A DNA stretch of 64,000 nucleotides, taken from assembly GCF_003248455.1 (NCBI RefSeq), contig NZ_QFNM01000004.1, forward strand, positions 62,001 to 126,000. Reading direction: 5' to 3'. The notes below the pieces were generated by a model that was not told the origin of the DNA, ran no database searches, and worked only from the letters and a program-made list of their open reading frames with translations. The translations under genes were made by a program, and so were the position numbers. The first letter of the stretch is position 1. Each line of letters opens with the position of its first letter. Shown piece by piece: positions 18,048-27,259 of this stretch. This DNA comes from Brevundimonas sp. Lineage in GTDB: Bacteria > Pseudomonadota > Alphaproteobacteria > Caulobacterales > Caulobacteraceae.

Positions 18048-18137
18048 TCATCAGTTGACCATCCAAGCGGCCCTTCAGCGCCGCATTCGGGTGGGACACG
18101 TTCGGCCGAGACCTCACAGCCACGGGGAAAAGACCGC

Positions 18138-20285
18138 ATGGACGACGCCTACACCACGCTATTGTCCGCCGGCGACTCGGTCGAGGCGTCCGGCCTCGAA
18201 CAGTTGATGGCGCTGAAGGACGGCGACACCTTCCTGGTGGCCGACGGCTGGGGGGACATGAAGGGCGGCGCGGACGGCCTGTTCGCCGACGACACCCGCG
18301 TGCTGTCGCGCTGGATCATGACGGTCGGCCTGTTGCGGCCATCGCGGCTGTCGTCGGGCGTCAGCCAGGACAATGTCTTCTTCTCGTGCCACACGACCAA
18401 CCGCCCCCTCCCGCCGATGGGCGGAAGGTCCGCCCCGGCCGGCGTCCTTCATATCGAGCGTCGCCGCTTTCTGTGGGGGCGCCGGATGTTCGAGCGGGTG
18501 CAGATGGTCAATCACGGGGTGGAGGACATCCTCCTACCCCTGGCCTTCGATTTCGGCGCCGACTTCGCCGACATCTTCCAGGTGCGCGGCACGCCTCGGG
18601 CGAAGCGCGGCGCGATCCACCCGCCGACGACCGACGGCCGGCGCGTCACCTTCCGCTATACCGGCCTGGACGATGTGGATCGCATCGCCTGCCTGGCTTT
18701 TTCCGAACCGCCGGCCCGCCTGACGCACCAGCGCGCCGAGTTCATGTTCAGCCTGCCCAAGGGCCGCACCCTGGACCTCTATATCGAGTGCGGCGTGGAT
18801 TCCTGCGAAGCGCCGGACGAGCGGCGCTGGCGGCTGAACGCCATCCAGGCGCGGCTGGCCATGCGCGCCAAACGCCGCCGCGGGGCATCGGTGCGGGGAC
18901 CGCGCAGCCCGCGCTTCAACGACTGGCTGGATCAGTCGCGCGCCGACATGGCGTTGCTGACCACCGACCTGCCGACCGGCCCCTACCCCTACGCCGGCAC
19001 GCCCTGGTTTTCGACCCCGTTCGGTCGCGACGGCATCATCTCGGCCTGGCAGATGCTGTGGCTGGACCCGTCGCTGGCCCGGGGGGTGCTGACCTACCTG
19101 GCGTCGCGCCAGGCCGCCGAGACCTCGCTGTTCCAGGACAGCCAGCCCGGCAAGATCATGCACGAGACGCGCGGCGGCGAGATGAGCGCCCTGCACGAGG
19201 TGCCGTTCGGCCTCTATTACGGCGGCGTCGACACCACCTGCCTGTTCGTGGCCCTGGCCGGCGCCTACGCCAACCGCACCGGCGACCTGGACCTGATCCG
19301 CAGGCTCTGGCCCAATCTGATCGCCGCCGCCGAGTGGATGCGGGACTATGGCGATTCGAACAACGACGGGCTGATCGACTATCAGCGCGGCGCCGACACC
19401 GGCCTGTCGAACCAGGGCTGGAAGGACTCGGAGGATTCCATCTTCCACGCCGACGGGCGCTTTCCCAAGGGGCCGATAGCCTTGCTCGAAGTCCAGGGCT
19501 ACGCCTTCGCCGCCTGGAAGGCGCTGGGCGAACTGGGCGAGCGGCTGCACGACGAACGTGCGCCCGAATGGCGGATGCGCGCCGAACAGGTCCGCGCCCT
19601 GGTCGAGGACAAATACTGGATGGAGGACGAGGGATTCTACGCCGTGGCCCTGGACGGCGACGGTCGCCAGTGCCGCGCCATCGCCTCGAACGCCGGCCAT
19701 CTTCTGTTCACCGGCCTGCCGTCGCTGGAGCGGGCGCGGCGGGTCAGCAAACGCCTGCTGTCGGCCGCCTTCCGCACCGGCTGGGGCATCCGCACGCTCG
19801 AGGTCGGCCAGGCCCGCTTCAATCCGATGAGCTATCACAACGGCTCGGTCTGGCCCCACGATACGGCCATGGCCGCGGCCGGCATGGCCAACTATGGCGA
19901 GCGCGACGCCGTGGCCCAGATCCTGGCCGAAATCTACGCCGCCGCCGCCCACTTCCACCTGCGGTTGCCGGAGCTGTTCTGCGGCTTCCCCCGCACGCCC
20001 GGCGAACCGCCCATCGCCTATCCGGTCGCCTGCCTGCCCCAGGCCTGGGCCGCCGGTTCGGTCTTCCTGATGCTCCAGGCGACGCTGGGGCTGCGCATCG
20101 ACGCCTGGACCGAAACCGTCGATCTGGCCGATCCCGTGCTGCCGGTCGGCCTGGACCGGCTGAAGATCACGGGGCTGGAGGTCGGCGCCTCCGTCGTCGA
20201 TCTGAACATCCAGCACCTGGAAGGCCGCGCCGTCGTTATCCCCCGCCACAAGCAAGGCAAGGTCGCGGTCCGCACCCTGCGCTGA
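18138..20285 (+). CDS. Amylo-alpha-1,6-glucosidase (glycogen-debranching type)
   Basis: 715 residues. The N-terminal beta-rich domain (MALKDGDTFLVADGWGDMKG, then DDTRVLSRW) is the bacterial/archaeal debranching-enzyme N-terminal domain. The C-terminal (alpha/alpha)6 barrel has STPFGRDGIISAWQML, GLSNQGWKDSEDSIFH (catalytic-acid region, about residue 428) and NPMSYHNGSVWPHDTA. Family members remove alpha-1,6 branches from glycogen or act on related glucans in the cytoplasm. It follows the family 4 glycosyltransferase by 168 bp on the same strand; the pairing suggests a joint role in glucan storage or stress glycoside metabolism. It ends tail-to-tail against a small minus-strand reading frame. 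Confidence 0.88.
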   Translation: MDDAYTTLLSAGDSVEASGLEQLMALKDGDTFLVADGWGDMKGGADGLFADDTRVLSRWIMTVGLLRPSRLSSGVSQDNVFFSCHTTNRPLPPMGGRSAPAGVLHIERRRFLWGRRMFERVQMVNHGVEDILLPLAFDFGADFADIFQVRGTPRAKRGAIHPPTTDGRRVTFRYTGLDDVDRIACLAFSEPPARLTHQRAEFMFSLPKGRTLDLYIECGVDSCEAPDERRWRLNAIQARLAMRAKRRRGASVRGPRSPRFNDWLDQSRADMALLTTDLPTGPYPYAGTPWFSTPFGRDGIISAWQMLWLDPSLARGVLTYLASRQAAETSLFQDSQPGKIMHETRGGEMSALHEVPFGLYYGGVDTTCLFVALAGAYANRTGDLDLIRRLWPNLIAAAEWMRDYGDSNNDGLIDYQRGADTGLSNQGWKDSEDSIFHADGRFPKGPIALLEVQGYAFAAWKALGELGERLHDERAPEWRMRAEQVRALVEDKYWMEDEGFYAVALDGDGRQCRAIASNAGHLLFTGLPSLERARRVSKRLLSAAFRTGWGIRTLEVGQARFNPMSYHNGSVWPHDTAMAAAGMANYGERDAVAQILAEIYAAAAHFHLRLPELFCGFPRTPGEPPIAYPVACLPQAWAAGSVFLMLQATLGLRIDAWTETVDLADPVLPVGLDRLKITGLEVGASVVDLNIQHLEGRAVVIPRHKQGKVAVRTLR

Positions 20286-20408
20286 TCAGGCGGCGTTCTT
20301 AGCCAACCAGTCCCGCAAGGCCTGGTTCATGCGCGTTTGCCAACCGGGCGCGCCCTGAGCCGCGGTCAGGGCGATCAGTCCAGCAAGTGCGGTCAGACCT
20401 TTGCGCAT
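20286..20408 (-). CDS. Small predicted membrane or secreted peptide, 40 residues
   Basis: Unrecognised small reading frame filling the gap between the glycosidase and the BY-kinase gene. The protein starts MRKGLTALAGLIALTAAQG, a short basic N-terminus plus hydrophobic stretch, then an amphipathic tail with two Trp (MNQALRDWLAKNAA). An AAGG lies 7 nt before the ATG at 20408; another ATG two codons upstream is worse placed. Codon third positions are GC-rich as in neighbouring genes. It could be a short signal-peptide or single-span membrane peptide, or a chance frame. Confidence 0.4.
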   Translation of the reverse strand: MRKGLTALAGLIALTAAQGAPGWQTRMNQALRDWLAKNAA

Positions 20409-20459
20409 CGTCATGCCTTATCAAGGGCCAGGGGTCTGGCGCGTGTCAACGCCGCGCGG

Positions 20460-22658
20460 TCAGGCGGCGTAGTATTTGCGGTAGGCCTCGTGAGGATAGG
20501 CGCCATAGCTGTGACCGTGAAGGGACCGGCCGCGGGCGTCGACCTGGGTCAGGCAGACGCCCAGGAGACGCGCGCCGGAAGCGTGCAGGATGCGGGCGGC
20601 GGCGGAGACGGCGCGGGCGGGCGTGCGGCGCCATCGGGCCAGCAGCAAGACGGCGTCGGCCCTGGCCGACAGGACACGGGCGTCGGCCATCACCAGCACG
20701 GGCGCCGTGTCGATCAGGACCAGGTCGAAGGCCTGGCGCAGTTCGGCCAACAGGGCGTCCATCGGCGGGGCGGCGAAGGCGTCGTCGGCCGACAGGCCCG
20801 AGGCGGCCAGCGGCAGGACCTGCATGCCCGAGGCGGGGTCCGTCGCCAAGACGGTTCGCCAGGCCGCCGCGCCGTGGAGCACCTCGGCCAAACCGGCGTC
20901 GGGATCGAGGCCCAGCATCCGGGTAGCGCCGCGTCGGCGCGGATCGCCGTCGATCAGCAGGACTCGTGCGCCGGAACGGGCCGCCACGCGCGCAAGGCAC
21001 AGGGCGGTCGTGGTCTTGCCTTCGCCCGGCAGGGCAGAAACGACCGCCACGATCCGGGCGCTCGGGGCCGCCAGAGGAATGACCGGCGCAGCCGGCGGGG
21101 ACAGGCCGGCGCGAAGGCCGCGCATGGCCTCGGCGAAGACCGAGGTCGGGCGCTGGACGACCAGGTCGATGGGATGAAGGTCGCGCTCGTCCGGGGCGGC
21201 GACCGTGTCGGCCAGGGGCAGGGCGCCCAGCGGATCGAGACCCAGCCTGCGCTCGACGTCCTCTGGCGTGGACAGGCCCTGCTGAAGCGCATTGGCGGCC
21301 AGGACCGCGCCGACGCCGGCGCCCAGGCCAAGCACGACCGCCAGAGCCAGGCTGATCGCAGGCTTGGGCGCGCTGGGCGCCGTGGGCGGGGTCGCGCGCG
21401 AGACGATGCGGGCGTCGGCCTGTTCGACCCCGGTCTGGGCGTCCGTCTCGCGGTATCGGTCCAGGAAGGCGCGATAGATGGCGCGCGCGGCCTCGGCCTC
21501 GCCCTCGAGTTCGCGCAGGCGGATGGAGGCGGCGTTGTTGTCGGCCAGGGAACCGCGCGCCACGTCCAGGCTGGACTGGACCGAGGCCGTGCGTTGGCGG
21601 GCCACCTGGGCCTGGGCGTCCAGATTGGAGACGACGCGGCGGATCTCGGCCTGGATCTGGGCGTCGATGTCGGACAGTTCGCTGCGGGCGCGCGCCAGGT
21701 CGGGATGCAGCGGACCATAGCGGACCGACAGATCCGCGACGCGGGTGCTGATGGCCGCGCGCTGGCCGCGCAGGTTCTGAACCACCGGCGAGTTCAGGGC
21801 CTCGCCCACATCGTCGCCGTTCGATCCGGCCGCCATCTGGGCGCGGGCGGTCCTTAGCCGGGCGTCCTGTTCGGCCTGAAGGGCGCGGGCGGCGGCCAGT
21901 TGCTGATTATAGACGGAAATCTCCTGTTCGGTCAGGGTCGCGCCCTGGGCGCTGAGCAGGCCGTGGTCGATGCGATAGGCCGAGACGGCGGCGTCCGCAG
22001 CCTCGACCTGACGTCGCAAGTCCTCCAGCCGGGCGCCGAGGAAGGCGTTGGCCTGGCTGTTGGCGTCGAACTTGGCGGTCAGTTGGGCGCGCAGATAGCG
22101 GTCGGCGAAGGCGTTGGCGATGCGGGCCGCTTTCACGGGATCGTCGGCGGTGAAGCCGACCGCCATCGAATAGGTCAGGCCGACGCGACGCACGGTCAGG
22201 CGCCGGCCGACGGCCTCGATCACCCGCTGGCGCTCTACGGCCGGGTCGGACGCGGGCGGCGCGCGGCCGGTCAGGCGGGCGAGGAGGTCGGGACGCAGCG
22301 AGCGGTTGAAGGCCGGATCGCGGACCAGGCCCAGGTCGTCCACGACGGCGGCCGCCAGCTGCGGGGATTTCAGCACCTCGACCTCGGTGTCGACGATGGC
22401 GGCCTCGGCGTCCAGGGCGGACAAGACGGCGGGTCCGGCGACCACCTGCGCCTTGCGGGTGTTGATCTGGAGGTGGGTGGCGGCGGTGTAGACAGGCGGG
22501 CGGGCCAAGAGCGCGACCAGCACAATCAGCCCGACCAATCCGGCCGCGCCGACGAACAGGCCCGCGCGCCGACGCAAACCCTCGATCCAGGCGGCGATGT
22601 CGATGTCGCCGGCGGCCGCGCGGACGGCGGCTCCAGGCGAAGGGTCGGTCAGGGTCAT
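20460..22658 (-). CDS. Polysaccharide chain-length determinant with BY-kinase domain (Wzc/ExoP/HfsA type)
   Basis: 732 residues. These inner-membrane proteins control polymer length and export of surface polysaccharides through tyrosine autophosphorylation. A first membrane segment lies near residues 33-51, then a periplasmic Wzz domain with coiled coils, a second membrane segment (SLALAVVLGLGAGVGAVLAA), and a cytoplasmic kinase with Walker A SALPGEGKTTTALCLA (about residue 540), Walker A' LLIDGDPRRRGAT and Walker B FDLVLIDTAPVLVMAD. The C-terminus has the Tyr cluster HSYGAYPHEAYRKYYAA expected for autophosphorylation. It is the last gene of the minus-strand polysaccharide module. HfsA of the Caulobacter holdfast system is a relative, but holdfast function is not shown. 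Confidence 0.9.
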   Translation of the reverse strand: MTLTDPSPGAAVRAAAGDIDIAAWIEGLRRRAGLFVGAAGLVGLIVLVALLARPPVYTAATHLQINTRKAQVVAGPAVLSALDAEAAIVDTEVEVLKSPQLAAAVVDDLGLVRDPAFNRSLRPDLLARLTGRAPPASDPAVERQRVIEAVGRRLTVRRVGLTYSMAVGFTADDPVKAARIANAFADRYLRAQLTAKFDANSQANAFLGARLEDLRRQVEAADAAVSAYRIDHGLLSAQGATLTEQEISVYNQQLAAARALQAEQDARLRTARAQMAAGSNGDDVGEALNSPVVQNLRGQRAAISTRVADLSVRYGPLHPDLARARSELSDIDAQIQAEIRRVVSNLDAQAQVARQRTASVQSSLDVARGSLADNNAASIRLRELEGEAEAARAIYRAFLDRYRETDAQTGVEQADARIVSRATPPTAPSAPKPAISLALAVVLGLGAGVGAVLAANALQQGLSTPEDVERRLGLDPLGALPLADTVAAPDERDLHPIDLVVQRPTSVFAEAMRGLRAGLSPPAAPVIPLAAPSARIVAVVSALPGEGKTTTALCLARVAARSGARVLLIDGDPRRRGATRMLGLDPDAGLAEVLHGAAAWRTVLATDPASGMQVLPLAASGLSADDAFAAPPMDALLAELRQAFDLVLIDTAPVLVMADARVLSARADAVLLLARWRRTPARAVSAAARILHASGARLLGVCLTQVDARGRSLHGHSYGAYPHEAYRKYYAA

Positions 22659-22732
22659 CGCGCCGTCGAACGGTGATCGTCATTCCCAGTGGTGCGGCGT
22701 CCCGCCTGGGTTGTCAATCGGCCGTGGGCGGA

Positions 22733-24007
22733 TCAGAAGCGGGCGACGGCGCCCACGGTCATCCGTACCGTCCGATAGCGCGGACCGCGCGCGGCGCCGT
22801 CGGAGGCCTGGTCCATCAAGCTCAGTTCGGCTGTCAGGCCATGACGTCGATTCAGGCGATAGTCGGCGGCCAGGCTGGCGCCGCGCCGCCGATCGGTGCG
22901 GTCGCGGCCGACATAGGCGTCTTCGACATGGTCGATCCGGGCCGTCAGGATCAGGTTGCGCAACAGTTCATGATCGACAGCCAGCGACAGGTCGCTGCGC
23001 CGGGCGCCGGCGGCGCCGACCACGCCCGTATCGGCGACCGCGCGCGCCGCAGCGGCGGAGACGGTGGTCAGGGCGGTGGGAAACCAGGTCAGGCGCGCCC
23101 GGCCGCTGAATCCTTCCAGGTCGCCGAACGCCGGGTCTTCGAACATCTGGCGCCGATAGCCGGCGGCGATCTCTCCCCGGATCAGGCCGCCCCGTTCGAA
23201 ATCCACGCCCGTCAGGGTCTCTCGCCCGGTCGATGAGCGGTCGGGCCGCCCGTCGACGCGCCGATAGTCGCGGTCGTCGCCGGCGATCTGCAAGAAGACG
23301 GCCGCGCCGGGCGACACGGCGTAGTCGGCGCGGCCGCTCAGGCTCAACGTCGTGCGGTCGCGGTCGTCCTGCTCGACCGGGCCGCCCGCCGCATCGACGT
23401 CGTCGCGGTAGTCGATACGCCGTATGCCGGCGTGGGGGGCCAGGCGCAGGCGGCCGTGCGTCGTCTGGGCCGTCAGCCGAGCCGCCGCGCTGTCGAAGGC
23501 GACGGGGCGGACCGTCAGGGGATCGGCGCCGGCGGCGGTGCGGGCCTCATGCCCCTGTTCCAGATCGACGTCCACGGCCAGATGGGTGTCGCGGGTCACG
23601 TCCAGTCGGCCCGCGCCGCCCAGCCGCCAATCGGAGGTGTTTTCGCTGGCGAGGTCCAGGCTGCGGTTCATGTCGAGCCGGGCGTAAGCCTCGATCCGAT
23701 GCCGGTTCCAGTCCGAACGGGCCGTGATCTCCGGGGTCAGGCGCAGGGAGACGGCGGCGCGGGCGTCGGCCTCGGCGGCGAAGACATTGTCGTCATGAGT
23801 CGCCGTCGCCTGAACGCTCGGCCAGAGGGTGAAGGCGCCGGCGCGCAGGCCCAGGGCGTCATAAGCGGGCTGCGCCCGGTCGCGAACGGCCTGGCCGCGC
23901 TGGCGAAAGAAGGGATCGGCGGCCTGAAAAGCGGCCTGCGCGGCGGCTTCGACCGGGGCGACGACCAAACCCAGCGCGGCGATGGCGAGAAGGGCCGCGC
24001 GTCCCAT
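22733..24007 (-). CDS. Outer-membrane beta-barrel protein of a polysaccharide export module
   Basis: 424 residues with a signal peptide (MGRAALLAIAALGLVVAP, cleavage near AAAQA). The rest is rich in alternating beta strands with many Arg and Asp, e.g. ATHDDNVFAAEADAR and VRMTVGAVARF at the C-terminus, whose final Phe fits an outer-membrane barrel. It resembles the BBP2-type barrels common in exopolysaccharide clusters. It lies 10 bp after the epimerase gene and 74 bp before the BY-kinase gene, so it probably serves as an export or secretin-like channel. No Wza-type lipoprotein is seen nearby. Confidence 0.78.
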   Translation of the reverse strand: MGRAALLAIAALGLVVAPVEAAAQAAFQAADPFFRQRGQAVRDRAQPAYDALGLRAGAFTLWPSVQATATHDDNVFAAEADARAAVSLRLTPEITARSDWNRHRIEAYARLDMNRSLDLASENTSDWRLGGAGRLDVTRDTHLAVDVDLEQGHEARTAAGADPLTVRPVAFDSAAARLTAQTTHGRLRLAPHAGIRRIDYRDDVDAAGGPVEQDDRDRTTLSLSGRADYAVSPGAAVFLQIAGDDRDYRRVDGRPDRSSTGRETLTGVDFERGGLIRGEIAAGYRRQMFEDPAFGDLEGFSGRARLTWFPTALTTVSAAAARAVADTGVVGAAGARRSDLSLAVDHELLRNLILTARIDHVEDAYVGRDRTDRRRGASLAADYRLNRRHGLTAELSLMDQASDGAARGPRYRTVRMTVGAVARF

Positions 24008-24017
24008 AGCCCGCAGG

Positions 24018-24992
24018 TCAGCCGTTCTGATACTGGCGCCACCAGACGACGAACTTCTCCAGCCCGTCCTTCAGCGGAACCTGGGGCCGATAGCCGCAAA
24101 GGGCGTTCAGCTTGGAGACGTCGGCATAGGTGGCGGTGACGTCGCCGGGCTGCATCGGGCGCATGATCTTCTTGGCTTCGACGCCCAGGGCGCTCTCCAG
24201 GGTCGAGATCATCTCCATCAGGCCAACGGGCTGGCTGTCGCCGATGTTGTAGATTTCGTGCGCGCCCTGGGCCGGCGGGCGGTCCAGCACCCCCACGATT
24301 CCGTCCACGATGTCGTCGATATAGGTGAAGTCGCGCGCCATCCGGCCTTCGCCATAGACCTCGATGGGCTCGCCGCGCACGATCTTCTGCGTGAAGCCGA
24401 AATAGGCCATGTCGGGACGGCCCCACGGGCCATAGACGGTGAAGAAGCGCAGGCCCGACTGGGGAAAGCCGTAGAGTTTGGCGTAGCTCTGGCTCATCAA
24501 CTCGCACGACCGCTTGGTGGCGGCGTAGAGGGAGACGGGGTGGACCGTCGGATCGTCTTCGCGAAAGCCCGAACCCTCCAGCGGCCGGTCGCCATAGACC
24601 GAACTGGACGAGGCGTAGACCAGATGCTCGACCCCGCCGTGGCGCGCCGCCTCCAGCATCGACAGATGGCCCGCCAGGTTCGACCGCTCATAGGCGAAGG
24701 GGTTCTCCAGCGAATACCGGACCCCCGCCTGGGCGGCCAGATGGACGATCCGTCGAACGCCCTCGTCCGCGACCAGAACGCGCATCCGCTCGTGGTCGGC
24801 GATGTCGGCGCGCACCATGCGGAAGCCTTCGCGCCCTTCCAGGCGGGCGGCGCGGGCCGCCTTCAGGCGCGGGTCGTAATAGGCGTTGAAGACATCGACG
24901 CCGATCACCCGTTCGCCGCGGCTCAGCAGGCGTTCGGCGACGTGCATGCCGATGAAGCCGGCCGCGCCGGTGACGAGGATCGGCGACCCCAT
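24018..24992 (-). CDS. NAD-dependent epimerase, probable UDP-glucuronate 4-epimerase
   Basis: 324 residues, short-chain dehydrogenase fold. The NAD motif ILVTGAAGFIGMHVAERL is at the N-terminus and the catalytic YAATKRSCE follows the Ser-rich YASSSSVYGD. SLENPFAY, FFTVYGPWGRPDMA and a closely coupled UDP-glucose dehydrogenase gene point to conversion of UDP-glucuronate to UDP-galacturonate. The start at 24992 overlaps the dehydrogenase stop as ATGA. The product could feed exopolysaccharide or the galacturonate-decorated lipid A known in Caulobacter. Other UDP-sugar 4-epimerase substrates are possible. Confidence 0.87.
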   Translation of the reverse strand: MGSPILVTGAAGFIGMHVAERLLSRGERVIGVDVFNAYYDPRLKAARAARLEGREGFRMVRADIADHERMRVLVADEGVRRIVHLAAQAGVRYSLENPFAYERSNLAGHLSMLEAARHGGVEHLVYASSSSVYGDRPLEGSGFREDDPTVHPVSLYAATKRSCELMSQSYAKLYGFPQSGLRFFTVYGPWGRPDMAYFGFTQKIVRGEPIEVYGEGRMARDFTYIDDIVDGIVGVLDRPPAQGAHEIYNIGDSQPVGLMEMISTLESALGVEAKKIMRPMQPGDVTATYADVSKLNALCGYRPQVPLKDGLEKFVVWWRQYQNG

Positions 24993-26320
24993 CAGCCGCG
25001 CCCGACGCCCATATAGCGGAAACCCCGGGTCTTCATGTCTTCGGGCCGATAGATGTTCCTCAGATCGACCAGCACCGGCTGTTTCATCAGGCGCTTGATT
25101 CGGTCCAGATCCAGGGCGCGGAACTGATCCCATTCGGTGACGAGGACGACGGCGTCGGCGCCGGCGACGGCGTCATAGGCGTTCTCCTTCATCTCCACGT
25201 CGGGCAGCAGCTTGGCCGCCTCCTGCATCCCCTCGGGGTCGAAGGCCTGGACCTTGGCGCCGGCGGCGATCAGGGCGGGGGCGATGTCCAGGGACGGGGC
25301 GTCGCGCATATCGTCCGTGTTCGGCTTGAACGTCAGGCCCAACAAGGCGACGGTCTTGCCCGCCACGCTGTCGCCAAGGGTCGTCTCGACCCGTCCGGCC
25401 ATCGCCTTCTTGCGCGCGTCGTTGACCTCGACCGTCGCCTCGATCAGCCGCGTCGGGGCGCCGTACTGCTGGGCGGTACGCACCAGGGCGATGGTGTCCT
25501 TGGGAAAGCAGGAGCCGCCATAGCCGGGGCCGGCGTGCAGGAATTTCGAGCCGATCCGCTTGTCCAGGCCGATGCCGCGCGCGACCTGCTGCACGTCGGC
25601 GCCCACGGCCTCGCACAGGTCCGCCATCTCGTTGATGAAGGTGATCTTCATGGCCAGGAAGGCGTTGGCGGCGTATTTGATCAGTTCGGACGTGCGCCGG
25701 CCCACGAACAGCAGCGGACTCTCGTTCAGGTTCAGCGGGCGATAGAGTTCGCTCATGATCTTCTGGGCGCGCGACCCGACCTCGCCATCCATGTCGTTGA
25801 CGCCGATCACCACCCGATCGGGGCGTTTGAAATCGCCGATCGCGGCGCCCTCGCGCAGGAACTCGGGGTTGGAGACGACGGCGAAGTCGGCGTTCGGATT
25901 GGCCTTCCTGATGATGGCCTCGACCTCGTCGCCGGTGCCGACCGGGACGGTGGACTTGGTCACGACCACGGTGAAGCCGTCGATCAGACCGGCGATCTCC
26001 TCGGCCGCCGCATGAACGTAGGTCAGGTCGGCATGGCCGTCGCCGCGCCGGGTGGGGGTGCCGACCGCGATGAAGACGGCGTCGGCGCTGCGGATGGCCT
26101 CGGCGCCGTCCAGGGTGAAGAACAGCCGTCCCTCGCGCACGTTTGCGGCGACCAGATCGTCCAGCCCCGGCTCGTAGATCGGAATCTCGCCCCGCTCCAA
26201 ACGTTCGATCTTGGACGGGTCCTTGTCGATACAGGTGACGACATGGCCGAAGTCGGCGAAACAGGCCCCGGACACCAGGCCCACATAACCCGTCCCAATC
26301 ATCGCTACGCGCATCGACAT
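24992..26320 (-). CDS. UDP-glucose 6-dehydrogenase
   Basis: 442 residues. It oxidises UDP-glucose to UDP-glucuronate with two NAD+. Visible are the N-terminal Rossmann motif VAMIGTGYVGLVSGACFA, STVPVGTGDEVE, NPEFLREGAAI, the catalytic Cys in GPGYGGSCFPKDTIAL and LGLTFKPNTDDMRDAP in the C-terminal domain. Either the first Met or Met3 could be the start. It is the first gene of the polysaccharide module and its 140-bp upstream gap contains a dispersed repeat. It is commonly called ugd or udg. Confidence 0.95.
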   Translation of the reverse strand: MSMRVAMIGTGYVGLVSGACFADFGHVVTCIDKDPSKIERLERGEIPIYEPGLDDLVAANVREGRLFFTLDGAEAIRSADAVFIAVGTPTRRGDGHADLTYVHAAAEEIAGLIDGFTVVVTKSTVPVGTGDEVEAIIRKANPNADFAVVSNPEFLREGAAIGDFKRPDRVVIGVNDMDGEVGSRAQKIMSELYRPLNLNESPLLFVGRRTSELIKYAANAFLAMKITFINEMADLCEAVGADVQQVARGIGLDKRIGSKFLHAGPGYGGSCFPKDTIALVRTAQQYGAPTRLIEATVEVNDARKKAMAGRVETTLGDSVAGKTVALLGLTFKPNTDDMRDAPSLDIAPALIAAGAKVQAFDPEGMQEAAKLLPDVEMKENAYDAVAGADAVVLVTEWDQFRALDLDRIKRLMKQPVLVDLRNIYRPEDMKTRGFRYMGVGRG

Positions 26321-26407
26321 CCCTCATCAGCGGCGAGCCGACCTTTAGCGGGCGAGCGCCGCAGGGGACAATAGGCGTTTGGCCCAAGCTCTCGGACCGT
26401 CTTTCGC

Positions 26408-26448
26408 CGTCATTCCGGTTTCGTCCCGCCGACGAACCTGGAATGACG
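26408..26448. repeat. Imperfect palindrome in the phoH-ugd gap
   Basis: CGTCATTCCGGTTTCGTC at 26408-26425 faces GACGAACCTGGAATGACG at 26431-26448, an 18-bp near-perfect inverted repeat with a 5-nt loop. It looks like a member of the short dispersed palindromes of GC-rich Alphaproteobacteria and could also form a transcript hairpin just past phoH on the minus strand. Confidence 0.55.
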
Positions 26449-26461
26449 ACCTGAGACAAGC

Positions 26462-27241
26462 TCAGAGCACGCCGATCATGGAGGCGACCAGCGGGTGACG
26501 CACGATGTCCTGCTCGGCCAGGCGCACCACGGCGATGTCGGGCACCGCCTCCAGCCGGGCCGAAATGTCCGACAGCCCCGAGATGCCGGGCAGCAGGTCC
26601 GACTGCTGAGGATCGCCCGTCACCACCATGGTCGAATGCCAGCCCAGGCGGGTCAGCAGCATCTTCAGCTGGACGTAGGTGCAGTTCTGGGCTTCGTCCA
26701 CGACGATGAAGGCGTTGTTCAGCGTGCGGCCGCGCATATAGCCGACCGGGGCGATCTCGATCAGACCCTCGGCCATCAGCGCCTTCACCCGCTTCATCGA
26801 CAGGCGATCCGACAGGGAGTCGTACAGGGGGCGCAGATAGGGCGCCAACTTGTCCTCCATGTCGCCGGGCAGGAAGCCGATGGACTCGCCCGCCTCGACC
26901 GCCGGGCGGCTCAGCACGATGCGCCCGACCTTGCCGGCCTCCAGCGCCTCGACCGCCTTGGCCACGGCCAGATAGGTCTTGCCCGTGCCTGCGGGCCCAA
27001 GCGCCATGACAAGGTTGTGGTGGTCGATGGCCTCCATCAACTCGCCCTGGCCATCGGACTTGGGTTTCAATGTCTTCAGATATCCTTGCTCCCGGTCGTC
27101 GTTGGACGGATAGGGCGACCAGCCTGACCGCGCGTTCTGCGGGGCGTGGAGCCGGCGGACTTTCGATTCCTCCAGGAAGTCTCGCGAATCCAGGATTCCG
27201 TTTTCCCGCGTTTGACGCTTGGTTGCAGCACGCTTGGTCAT
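26462..27241 (-). CDS. PhoH family ATPase (short form)
   Basis: 259 residues. The P-loop is ALGPAGTGKTYLAVAKAVE (about residue 85) and Walker B is AFIVVDEAQN, followed by VVTGDPQQSDL, the standard PhoH order. Family members are RNA-linked NTPases, some tied to phosphate stress or RNA turnover; the specific role here is unknown. The start at 27241 is well supported by GGAGG 5 nt upstream; the longer upstream frame runs through a terminator-like hairpin and is not real. The N-terminal tail is basic (MTKRAATKRQTREN). It does not neighbour ybeY, the usual partner of the longer PhoH form. Confidence 0.9.
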   Translation of the reverse strand: MTKRAATKRQTRENGILDSRDFLEESKVRRLHAPQNARSGWSPYPSNDDREQGYLKTLKPKSDGQGELMEAIDHHNLVMALGPAGTGKTYLAVAKAVEALEAGKVGRIVLSRPAVEAGESIGFLPGDMEDKLAPYLRPLYDSLSDRLSMKRVKALMAEGLIEIAPVGYMRGRTLNNAFIVVDEAQNCTYVQLKMLLTRLGWHSTMVVTGDPQQSDLLPGISGLSDISARLEAVPDIAVVRLAEQDIVRHPLVASMIGVL

Positions 27242-27259
27242 GGACGCCTCCAGGGCATG

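Noticed and set aside
18138..20285. The glycosidase as a trehalase or GH15 glucoamylase.
   Set aside because: The N-terminal debranching domain and the GWKDS and YHNGSVWPHD motifs fit the amylo-alpha-1,6-glucosidase group better.
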